Shown here piece by piece: positions 1 through 6,370 of a stretch of 10,228 nucleotides of DNA (position 1 is the first letter of the stretch; each line of letters starts with the position of its first letter). This DNA comes from Bacteroidales bacterium Bact_07 (GTDB lineage: Bacteria > Bacteroidota > Bacteroidia > Bacteroidales > Tenuifilaceae), in the NCBI GenBank assembly GCA_001603415.1, contig LUYY01000228.1:1-10228 (forward strand), in the 5' to 3' direction. Made by a program: the position numbers and the translations under genes. The notes beneath the pieces are model-generated. The model did not search any database, was not told the DNA's origin, and saw nothing but the letters and a program-made list of their open reading frames with translations.

Positions 1-26
1 TGGTTAGTTTTATTGCGGAGCCAAAG

Positions 27-45
27 TCTCCCCTTTCAGGGGAGA
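27..45. repeat. GC-rich hairpin, 7-bp perfect stem
   Basis: TCCTC-type arms: TCTCCCC (27-33) and GGGGAGA (39-45) are perfect reverse complements around a 5-base loop TTTCA. The right arm is followed by TTTAGAGGGG, which repeats the GGGG run but is not a U-tract, so I do not call a terminator. It more likely belongs to a dispersed repeat unit. Confidence 0.6.
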
Positions 46-120
46 TTTAGAGGGGTCTGTTAAGTTGCTCGTAGTTCGTGAATTGGAATGGAACGCTGAT
101 GACGCAGATTGGGCAGATTT

Positions 121-162
121 ACTCTGTGTAACTCTGTGTAAAACTCCGTGTAACACTGTGAT
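121..162. repeat. Imperfect tandem repeat, unit about 10 bases (ACTCTGTGTA)
   Basis: Two exact copies of ACTCTGTGTA (121-130 and 131-140) are followed by ACTCCGTGTA (143-152) after a 2-base spacer and by a more diverged unit, ACACTGTGAT (153-162). The array is preceded by two GCAGATT words 9 bases apart (104-119). The variable spacing and single-base differences suggest a decaying array rather than a recent expansion. Confidence 0.75.
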
Positions 163-213
163 ACTAATTTAGTTGATAGTACGAAAATCAAATTTTGCCT
201 TAACCCTCTAATT

Positions 214-261
214 TGGAATCTGGAATCCCGCTTCGCGGGACAGGTCCTGGAGTCTGGAATC
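214..261. repeat. Repeated TGGAATC words bracketing a GC-rich hairpin
   Basis: TGGAATC occurs at 214-220, 221-227 and 255-261; the longer word TCTGGAATC is shared by 219-227 and 253-261. Between the last two copies lies a hairpin with arms TCCCGC (226-231) and GCGGGA (235-240) around TTC, followed by the short odd palindrome CAGGTCCTG (241-249). On the minus strand the hairpin lies about 65 bases beyond the stop of the 303-1391 gene but has no U-tract after it, so a terminator role is doubtful. Confidence 0.65.
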
Positions 262-302
262 TTAAATCGTTTAAGCCAAAAGCACTATTTTTCCCAAAAT
301 CA

Positions 303-1391
303 TTAATTTGGCGTGTCGTTCCAACGCCTATCAAAGGCTATGTACATTTTAAAGGTAAATCCGTGGTTTAGCAGAACACCTGAAAAATCCAGTCCCAAAT
401 CTTCCTTCTTCCGCGTGTTTGCGCCAAAGGGGGTGAATGCAGTTCCCTCAAAGTCGTATCCTGCTGCTAAAACTATAAGCGATGGACCCGATTTAATGTA
501 ATACCGCAAACCTACTGAGAGGAAGTAGTGCACATTCACATTAAAAAACGATGATGAGGTAACTGTGCGCCATGGATTCAGGGCTTCGGCCATTTGAATA
601 CTTTTTGAGGTAAGTTTACCGGGCCCAAAACCAATCCTGTCCTCAGTTGATGCATAAACTGCCAGTTTCATTGGAGGTTGGCCTGGTATCAGGCCATATC
701 GGCCCCCAACCTGGCATAGCTGCCTTAGTAGATCAAAACCACCACTTAGGTTGAACGATCTAATTTTATAGAGCGAGTCGTATGCAGGCTTACCAAACTT
801 TAGGTCGTCGGGGAAATTACCCTCGGTGGTAAGCGTGGCTATTTCTACGGGAAATCCCATTGAGGTGTATCCAATTCCCCAGTAAAATCCCATATTGTTC
901 CCAGTGATATCAAGTTGCCATTTCCCATCAATGTAACTTTTCTTTTTGAAAGTCTTCAGAATATCAATATTGAAGTAGGGGTTATTAAAGTCAACCTGAT
1001 TCTGGTAATCGCCCGGCGGTAAATCGCCAGTCCAGTAAAGTGTTCCCGATATATTCGAACGCTGTATCTTAAGCCAATAGCCTTTAAAGCCTAAATATCC
1101 TCCCCAACGGTATGCTTTACTTATAGCGTTATTCTCGAATTGCGCATTCAAACCCAGCCGCAAGCCAATTCGCCGTATGCCAAAGTTCCCCTCTACACTC
1201 ATCATCGACGAGGTGTTGAAATCAACTTCAAGGGGCTTACCTATGGCCTTATGCTGAATGAAATTTATATACCAGTTCATTTTTGGGGTATACCATATCC
1301 CAATAAATGCTGGTATTGTGTCCTTTGAACTCGCATGGATTTGCAAGGTTAGAGGAAAGAATAGGATGAGAAGCAACGCCAATTTTTTCAT
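303..1391 (-). CDS. Exported beta-rich envelope protein of unknown family, possible outer-membrane barrel
   Basis: I do not recognise the family. The chosen start (ATG at 1391) gives a 362-residue protein beginning MKKLALLLILFFPLTL, a typical Sec signal peptide: two lysines, a hydrophobic core of about 14 residues and a plausible signal peptidase I site after QIHA. There is no lipobox cysteine, so it is not a lipoprotein. The open frame runs 51 bases further upstream to a GTG, but that adds an unlikely polar N-terminus before the signal peptide. The mature part is rich in aromatic residues and glycine, with many alternating hydrophobic/polar stretches (e.g. NWYINF, FNLSGGF, YFLSVGLRYYI, FTFKMYIAF), as in beta-barrel or beta-sandwich envelope proteins. 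The last residue is Asn rather than the usual terminal Phe, so barrel assignment is an inference. It is divergent from dnaE and appears to be monocistronic. Confidence 0.75.
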   Translation of the reverse strand: MKKLALLLILFFPLTLQIHASSKDTIPAFIGIWYTPKMNWYINFIQHKAIGKPLEVDFNTSSMMSVEGNFGIRRIGLRLGLNAQFENNAISKAYRWGGYLGFKGYWLKIQRSNISGTLYWTGDLPPGDYQNQVDFNNPYFNIDILKTFKKKSYIDGKWQLDITGNNMGFYWGIGYTSMGFPVEIATLTTEGNFPDDLKFGKPAYDSLYKIRSFNLSGGFDLLRQLCQVGGRYGLIPGQPPMKLAVYASTEDRIGFGPGKLTSKSIQMAEALNPWRTVTSSSFFNVNVHYFLSVGLRYYIKSGPSLIVLAAGYDFEGTAFTPFGANTRKKEDLGLDFSGVLLNHGFTFKMYIAFDRRWNDTPN

Positions 1392-1481
1392 GGTGATTTT
1401 TTTGAGGTGAATAGTTGTGGAGTAATGCCGTACAAAGAACACATTGAAATTGCGTTCAATTTAGCTGTTTTTCACATCCAT

Positions 1482-1489
1482 CAAAATTA
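1482..1489 (-). promoter_or_regulatory. Candidate Bacteroidota -7 element for the 303-1391 gene
   Basis: Read on the minus strand this is TAATTTTG, an exact match to the phylum's TAnnTTTG -7 motif. It would start transcription near 1475, leaving a leader of about 85 bases. No TTG or TTTG is seen at the expected spacing further upstream, where the region is instead occupied by the left arm of the inverted repeat around 1500-1577. Supported by one motif only. Confidence 0.35.
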
Positions 1490-1499
1490 TATTCATGGT

Positions 1500-1577
1500 T
1501 TTAGGAATTATTTTTTATTGACAACCAGTATCATGGGTTTAATCTCATTAAACTGTTGATAAAAAATAATTATTAGA
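1500..1577 (+). repeat. Nested inverted repeat, potential three-way-junction RNA or palindromic element
   Basis: The outer arms AATTATTTTTTATTGACA (1506-1523) and TGTTGATAAAAAATAATT (1554-1571) are complementary at 16 of 18 positions, and the two exceptions become G-U wobble pairs if the plus strand is transcribed, giving 18 continuous pairs. After one G/A mismatch, five more pairs (two of them wobbles) extend the stem to 1500 and 1577. The enclosed 30 bases contain a perfect 7-bp hairpin, GTTTAAT (1537-1543) with ATTAAAC (1547-1553) around CTC, abutting the outer right arm, and a weak 3-bp hairpin CCA/TGG (1525-1536). Only A1524 is then left unpaired at the junction. The wobbles fit plus-strand RNA, i.e. 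the sense direction of dnaE, whose ATG is about 100 bases downstream. A MITE remnant or a protein-binding palindrome are alternatives. The function is unknown. Confidence 0.6.
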
Positions 1578-1678
1578 TGTTTTCTTATTCGGGTAAGTGG
1601 GGTTAATTGGTTAAATTCGCATTGGGCGATAAAGTGCTATTTTTCAAGTAATCAATTGGGTATAATACTTTTTGCTAT

Positions 1679-4600
1679 ATGAGCCAGTTTGTACATCTAC
1701 ACGTTCATAGCCATTACTCCATTCTCGACGGGGCTTCGAGTATCGATAAGTTGATTTCACGTGCCATGGAGCTGGGTATGCCGGGAATTGCCCTCACCGA
1801 TCATGGTAACATGTTTGGTATTAAGGAGTTCCTGTCGAAGGTAAGCAAGATTAACAGTAAGGTGAATGAAGAGATTAAGCAGCTGAGGTGCGATATTGAG
1901 AATGCCGAGGGTGAAATTGAGCGTGGGGTTGGACAACCGGAAAGACTTGAGGAGCTTAGGCAGAAGCTCAAAGAGGCGCAAGCCAAACTTTTTAAACCCA
2001 TTGTGGGATGCGAAACCTACATTGCCAAGAAAAGCCGTTTCGATAGAACAGATAAGGAGGATAGGCATAACTTTCACCTTATTCTGCTTGCCAAGAACAA
2101 GGAGGGCTATCACAACCTCATGAAGCTGGTTAGCTATGGCTATACCGAAGGATTTTACTATAAACCCCGCATCGATAAGGAGTTGCTACGCAAGTATAGC
2201 AAGGGCATTATAGCCTCCAGCGCATGCCTGGGTGGCGAGATTCCTCAAGCCATCCTGAATGGCAACCTGCAGGAGGCCGAAAGGTTGATTTATGAGTACA
2301 AGGATATTTTTGGCGACGATTTCTACCTTGAGCTAATGCTTCATAAATCGGGTGAGCCACGCATCGACTATGAGGTTTATGAGAACCAGGTTAAGGTGAA
2401 CGAGGCACTTATTGAGCTTTCGAAAAAGACTGGGGTAAAATGCATTGCCACCAACGATGTGCACTTTGTGCTGGCCGACGATGCCTCGGCTCACGATATT
2501 CTGATTTGCCTGAATACCGGCAAAAAGTTGAGCGAGACAAATCGAATGCGCTATACCTTTCAGGAGTACCTTAAGAGTGAGGAGGAGATGAGAGCACTTT
2601 TTCCCAATTGCCCAGAAGCCATCAGTAATACAATGGAGATCTACAATAAGGTTGAACTTTATGATATTTCCAGCAAGCCTATCATGCCCTATTTCCCTTT
2701 GCCCGATGGCTTTACCGATGACAATGAGTACTTGCGTTACCTTACCTACGAGGGTGCCAAACAGCGTTGGGGCGAAAATCTTAGCAGTACTATTGTCGAC
2801 CGCTTGGAGTTTGAGCTGGGAGTAATTGCCCGTATGGGGTACCCCAGTTACTTCCTCATAGTGTGGGATTTTATTAAGGCAGCCCGTGAAATGGGAGTAT
2901 CCGTCGGGCCTGGACGTGGTTCAGCAGCCGGATCGGCCGTGGCCTACTGTTTACGCATTACCGATATCGATCCCATTAAGTACGACCTGCTGTTTGAGCG
3001 TTTCCTCAATCCCGAGCGCGTTTCGATGCCCGATATTGATATCGACTTTGATGAAGATGGACGCGAGGATGTTTTGCAGTACGTTGTAAATAAATATGGG
3101 TCTAAGCGCGTAGCGCATATTGTTACCTTTGGTACAATGGCTGCCAAGTCGTCGATTAAAGATGTGGCACGAACCCTTGAACTTGAATTGCCGGCTGCCG
3201 ACAGGTTGGCTAAACTGGTTCCTGAACGCCCAAATATCACCCTAAAAAAGGCATTTGAGGAGGTACCTGAACTTGAAAAGGAAACCAAATCCGATAACCC
3301 GTTAATACGCCAAACCCTAAGTAATGCCCAGAAACTTGAGGGAACTGTTCGACAAACCGGCGTTCATGCCTGCGGTATTATCATTGGTCGCGACGACCTT
3401 GAGGAGTATATTCCCCTATGCACCAATTCCGAGGCCAAACTTTATGTAACCCAGTACGAAGGTACCCAGGTGGAGGACATTGGTTTGCTCAAAATGGACT
3501 TCCTGGGGTTGAAAACCCTGTCAATCATCAAGGATACCCTTCTGCTTATTGAGCAGTCAACCGGTATAAAGGTTGATATTGACTCCATTCCGCTTGACGA
3601 TCCCAAAACCTTTGAGCTTTTCTCGCGAGGCGAAACCACTGCCATATTCCAGTTCGAGTCGCCCGGGATGAAAAAGTACATGCGTGCCCTTCAGCCCAAC
3701 CGCTTTGAGGATCTTATAGCCATGAACGCCCTTTACCGCCCGGGACCAATGGATTATATTCCCAGCTTCGTGAATCGCAAGCATGGTCGTGAGCCCATAG
3801 TTTACGATATCCCCGAGATGGAGGAGGTTCTTAAGGATACCTACGGTATTACCGTTTACCAGGAGCAGGTGATGCTACTATCGCAAAAGCTTGCCGGTTT
3901 TACCAAGGGACAGGCCGACGCCCTGCGTAAGGCTATGGGTAAAAAGCTCAAAAAGGTGATGGATGAGCTTAAGGAGAAGTTTATTGAAGGCTGCCTTAAA
4001 AAGGGGTATGATAAAAAGGTAGTTGAAAAGATATGGTCCGACTGGGAATCGTTTGCCGAGTATGCGTTTAACAAGTCGCACTCAACCTGTTATGCCTACG
4101 TTGCCTACCAAACCGCCTACCTCAAAGCACATTACCCAAGCCAGTTCATGGCTGCCGTGCTAAGCCGTAATCTTTCCGATATCAAGAAGATTACCACTTT
4201 TATGGATGAGTGCCGCCGCATGGGTATTCAGGTACTTGGTCCCGATGTAAACGAGAGCCAAATCAAATTTGCCGTTATGCCTAACGGCGACATCCGTTTT
4301 GGCTTGGGCGCCATTAAGGGTATGGGCGAAAATGCTGCCCAAAACATCATCGATGTAAGGGAAAAGAGCGGTAAGTTCAAGAGTATCTTCGACTTTTTTG
4401 AGCGCGTCAACCTACAAACCGTTAATAAGAAGAACCTCGAAGTTCTTGCAGTTGCAGGCGCCTTCGACAATCTTATTGATTTTGACCGAAGCGTGCTTTT
4501 AGCTACCGACCCCAAGGGGGGTTCGTATCTTGAACAGCTCATGCGCTATGGAATTAAAATACAGTCGGAAAGGAATAGTTCCCAGCAGTCGCTATTTGGT

Positions 4601-5308
4601 ACGGCTCCCGGATTTGAAATTCCTAAACCCTTACCCCCTAAGGTTGAACCATGGCCAACCATTGAAAAGCTGAACAAGGAAAAGGAGGTGATAGGTATCT
4701 ACCTCTCAGCGCATCCGCTCGATGAGTTTCGGTTCGAAATCGAAAGCCTTTGCAACGTTTCCATTGCCGACCTAAAGGCCAATATGGAGCAGTACCGCGA
4801 TAGGGATGTTACTATTGCCGGCATGACCATCGCCTCGCGGATCGATACGGCTAAAAATGGCAAACAGTATGGGCGCATAACCCTTGAGGATTACACCGAT
4901 TCCATGGACATTATGCTCTTTGGTAAGGACTTTGAGAGCTACCGAAACTTCTGCTTCAATGGTTACTACATCATGGTGAGGGGTAGGGTACAGCCTAAGA
5001 CCTACAAGCCCGAGGAGCTTGAGCTGCACATCAAGTCCATTACCATGCTTTACGATGTGCGCGAGAAAATGATTAAAAGCATAACCCTAAACATACCACT
5101 CGATGAAATCAACGATATTCTTATAGATGATATCATGAAGTATGTTCAACGCGACAAGGCTAAGATCACTCTGAAATTTAAGGTTTACGACCCTGAATAT
5201 CAGGTTGCTGTTGATATGTTTTCCAGGGCATACCGAGTGAATATTACCCCGGAATTTATTAATTACCTGCACGATAGCGAGATTAACTATAAAGTTGCCA
5301 TGGAGTAA
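1679..5308 (+). CDS. dnaE: DNA polymerase III subunit alpha (replicative polymerase)
   Basis: The 1209-residue protein is the catalytic subunit of the chromosomal replicase. The N-terminal PHP domain opens with HLHVHSHYSILDG (residues 6-18) and TDHGN (40-44). Between residues about 52 and 104 lies a charged, coiled-coil-like insertion before FKPIVGCETY; I associate this with Bacteroidota DnaE. The polymerase core has PDIDIDF (451-457, aspartates 452 and 454) and KMDFLGLKTL (605-614, Asp607), which correspond to the catalytic triad of E. coli DnaE (D401, D403, D555). RPGPMDY (687-693) and YAFNKSHS (795-802) are also typical. A helix-hairpin-helix region (about 850-930), a likely internal beta-clamp-binding motif QQSLFG (969-974) and an OB-fold region (about 1043-1122) follow. 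The start is fixed by the short distance to the HLH motif. Full length, no intein or frameshift. The promoter is unclear; only poor matches to TAnnTTTG lie upstream. Confidence 0.98.
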   Translation: MSQFVHLHVHSHYSILDGASSIDKLISRAMELGMPGIALTDHGNMFGIKEFLSKVSKINSKVNEEIKQLRCDIENAEGEIERGVGQPERLEELRQKLKEAQAKLFKPIVGCETYIAKKSRFDRTDKEDRHNFHLILLAKNKEGYHNLMKLVSYGYTEGFYYKPRIDKELLRKYSKGIIASSACLGGEIPQAILNGNLQEAERLIYEYKDIFGDDFYLELMLHKSGEPRIDYEVYENQVKVNEALIELSKKTGVKCIATNDVHFVLADDASAHDILICLNTGKKLSETNRMRYTFQEYLKSEEEMRALFPNCPEAISNTMEIYNKVELYDISSKPIMPYFPLPDGFTDDNEYLRYLTYEGAKQRWGENLSSTIVDRLEFELGVIARMGYPSYFLIVWDFIKAAREMGVSVGPGRGSAAGSAVAYCLRITDIDPIKYDLLFERFLNPERVSMPDIDIDFDEDGREDVLQYVVNKYGSKRVAHIVTFGTMAAKSSIKDVARTLELELPAADRLAKLVPERPNITLKKAFEEVPELEKETKSDNPLIRQTLSNAQKLEGTVRQTGVHACGIIIGRDDLEEYIPLCTNSEAKLYVTQYEGTQVEDIGLLKMDFLGLKTLSIIKDTLLLIEQSTGIKVDIDSIPLDDPKTFELFSRGETTAIFQFESPGMKKYMRALQPNRFEDLIAMNALYRPGPMDYIPSFVNRKHGREPIVYDIPEMEEVLKDTYGITVYQEQVMLLSQKLAGFTKGQADALRKAMGKKLKKVMDELKEKFIEGCLKKGYDKKVVEKIWSDWESFAEYAFNKSHSTCYAYVAYQTAYLKAHYPSQFMAAVLSRNLSDIKKITTFMDECRRMGIQVLGPDVNESQIKFAVMPNGDIRFGLGAIKGMGENAAQNIIDVREKSGKFKSIFDFFERVNLQTVNKKNLEVLAVAGAFDNLIDFDRSVLLATDPKGGSYLEQLMRYGIKIQSERNSSQQSLFGTAPGFEIPKPLPPKVEPWPTIEKLNKEKEVIGIYLSAHPLDEFRFEIESLCNVSIADLKANMEQYRDRDVTIAGMTIASRIDTAKNGKQYGRITLEDYTDSMDIMLFGKDFESYRNFCFNGYYIMVRGRVQPKTYKPEELELHIKSITMLYDVREKMIKSITLNIPLDEINDILIDDIMKYVQRDKAKITLKFKVYDPEYQVAVDMFSRAYRVNITPEFINYLHDSEINYKVAME

Positions 5309-5330
5309 ACCTTTTATCAAAATTTTGGTT

Positions 5331-5338
5331 TAATTTTG
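5331..5338 (+). promoter_or_regulatory. Candidate -7 element for trxA
   Basis: TAATTTTG matches TAnnTTTG exactly and would place the transcript start near 5345, about 40 bases before the trxA ATG. No TTG lies at the usual 17-23-base spacing. Immediately upstream is a perfect 10-bp palindrome, CAAAATTTTG (5318-5327), itself inside AAACC (5307-5311) / GGTTT (5327-5331) arms. This could be a weak dnaE transcript end or a binding site, or simply A/T-rich chance. The motif suggests that trxA can be transcribed independently of dnaE. Confidence 0.4.
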
Positions 5339-5383
5339 TAATCGAAATAAATATCGATAAATCTAACTTAAAACATATTTACT

Positions 5384-5701
5384 ATGGCATTAGCAGTAAC
5401 TGACGCAAATTTTGACGAGCTTGTGCTCAACTCGGGTAAACCCGCAATGGTTGATTTTTGGGCTGAGTGGTGTGGCCCCTGCCGCATGATTGCCCCTTAC
5501 GTTGAGCAAATGGCCGAGGAGTATAAGGATAAGGCAGTGGTAGCAAAGGTTGATGTTGACAGCAACCCCGGAATTGCTGCACGTTTTGGCATCCGCAATA
5601 TCCCTACTGTACTTTTCTTCAAAAATGGCCAGATGGTCGATAAGCAGGTTGGCGCTGTTCCCAAGAGCGCCCTTGTTGCTAAGCTCGAGGCTTTACTGTA
5701 A
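5384..5701 (+). CDS. trxA: Thioredoxin
   Basis: The 105-residue protein has the normal length of a single-domain cytosolic thioredoxin and no signal peptide. It reduces protein disulfides (for example in ribonucleotide reductase and peroxiredoxins) and is itself re-reduced by thioredoxin reductase. The active site WCGPC is at residues 29-33 (Cys30, Cys33), preceded by the usual DFWAEW, and the cis-proline loop RNIPT places Pro74 opposite the active site. The buried Asp24 in VDFWA is present. It lies 75 bases downstream of dnaE on the same strand, with its own candidate promoter in the gap, and is followed by an intrinsic terminator. A dnaE-trxA order is, as I recall, common in Bacteroidota. 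Confidence 0.97.
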   Translation: MALAVTDANFDELVLNSGKPAMVDFWAEWCGPCRMIAPYVEQMAEEYKDKAVVAKVDVDSNPGIAARFGIRNIPTVLFFKNGQMVDKQVGAVPKSALVAKLEALL

Positions 5702-5720
5702 TTATTACAACCAGTATATG

Positions 5721-5754
5721 AGCCGGGTGTGCTTAGCCCGGCTTTAGTTTTTTT
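5721..5754 (+). terminator. Intrinsic terminator after trxA
   Basis: Arms AGCCGGG (5721-5727) and CCCGGCT (5737-5743) form a perfect 7-bp GC-rich stem around a 9-base loop, followed within five bases by seven T residues (5748-5754). It starts 20 bases after the trxA stop and ends 12 bases before the LOG-family ATG. It should therefore separate the dnaE-trxA transcript from the next gene unless there is read-through. Confidence 0.88.
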
Positions 5755-5766
5755 AAATTGATAGCT

Positions 5767-6342
5767 ATGCGAATTTGTGTTTACTGTGCTTCAAGTTCAA
5801 AGGTCGATACCAAGTACTTTGAGGCAACTAAGGTTTTAGCTAAGGATTTTGTTAGTAAAGATGTAACAATAGTTTACGGAGGTGGTTCCTATGGGCTTAT
5901 GGGATGCCTTGCCGATACTGCCCTGGAGCAAGGTGGAAGGGTAATAGGTATTTTACCCCGGTTCATGGAAAAGGTGGAGTGGGGGCATAAGAACCTAACC
6001 CAGCTTATACTGGTAAAGGATATGCACGAGCGTAAAAGGTTGCTTATTCAGGATGTTGATGCCGTTGTTGCCCTGCCCGGAGGATGCGGCACCCTTGAGG
6101 AGCTCATGGAGGTTATAACCCTCAAACGACTGGGCAAGTTCACCAAACCCATTGTAATACTAAATACCGATAACTTCTACTATCATCTTAAGGAAATGCT
6201 GCAGAAAATGATTGACGAACGCTTTATGCGCAACGAGCATAATGCCATTTGGCAGTTTGTCGATAATCCGGAAGATGTAATCCCAGCAATTCTGAATGCC
6301 CCCCATTGGGATTCCGATGCAATTAACTTTGCGGCGGTATGA
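5767..6342 (+). CDS. LOG-family (TIGR00730) nucleotide 5'-monophosphate phosphoribohydrolase
   Basis: The 191-residue Rossmann-fold protein belongs to the LOG family, often mislabelled lysine decarboxylase. Members cleave the N-glycosidic bond of (cytokinin-type or ordinary) nucleoside 5'-monophosphates to give base plus ribose 5-phosphate. Numbered from the ATG at 5767, the nucleotide-binding loop YGGGSYGLMG is at 37-46, MHERK with the conserved Arg89 at 86-90, and the signature PGGCGTLEE at 104-112 with catalytic Glu112. The frame is open to a TTG nine bases upstream, but the ATG leaves the usual short N-terminus MRICVYCASS. The trxA terminator ends just before it and I see no clear promoter of its own. 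The family match is firm. The physiological substrate is unknown: purine nucleotide turnover is more likely than hormone production in a free-living bacterium, but this is inference. Confidence 0.93.
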   Translation: MRICVYCASSSKVDTKYFEATKVLAKDFVSKDVTIVYGGGSYGLMGCLADTALEQGGRVIGILPRFMEKVEWGHKNLTQLILVKDMHERKRLLIQDVDAVVALPGGCGTLEELMEVITLKRLGKFTKPIVILNTDNFYYHLKEMLQKMIDERFMRNEHNAIWQFVDNPEDVIPAILNAPHWDSDAINFAAV

Positions 6343-6370
6343 GTTTTTAAAAAGACTTAGCTATCAGTAA

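Larger units (their letters stand above)
1..302. other. Gene-free left-edge region with clustered short repeats
   Basis: I see no credible coding sequence here. The stretch is a patchwork of a perfect 7-bp hairpin, a doubled GCAGATT word (104-110 and 113-119), a four-unit imperfect tandem array around ACTCTGTGTA, a second GC-rich hairpin and three copies of TGGAATC. The itemised parts are listed separately. The mix of GC-rich hairpins and short repeated words in an otherwise A/T-rich spacer resembles dispersed intergenic repeats I remember from Bacteroidota genomes, but that resemblance is memory and has not been checked. It lies downstream of the minus-strand gene ending at 303, so it could also carry that gene's transcript end, although no hairpin here is followed by a proper U-tract. 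Confidence 0.7.

Noticed and set aside
121..162. CRISPR array
   Set aside because: The repeat unit is about 10 bases with essentially no spacers and no cas genes nearby; it is a decayed tandem repeat.
1392..1442. Upstream GTG extension of the 303-1391 envelope gene
   Set aside because: It would put 17 mostly polar residues ahead of a textbook signal peptide; the ATG at 1391 gives the signal peptide its normal position.
1638..1674. Possible promoter for dnaE (TATTTTTC at 1638-1645, or the TATAAT-like word at 1661-1666)
   Set aside because: The first misses the final G and has no TTG at proper spacing; the second would start transcription at or within the start codon and TATAAT is not the usual motif in this phylum.
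5767..6342. Lysine decarboxylase
   Set aside because: The PGGxGTxxE signature marks the LOG phosphoribohydrolase family; the decarboxylase label is a known historical misannotation, and no PLP-binding features are present.
6343..6370. Terminator between the convergent LOG and ribD genes (near-palindrome AGTTTTTAAAAAGACT)
   Set aside because: The only pairing is a run of A/T with no GC stem and no room for a loop, so it does not meet an intrinsic-terminator pattern.
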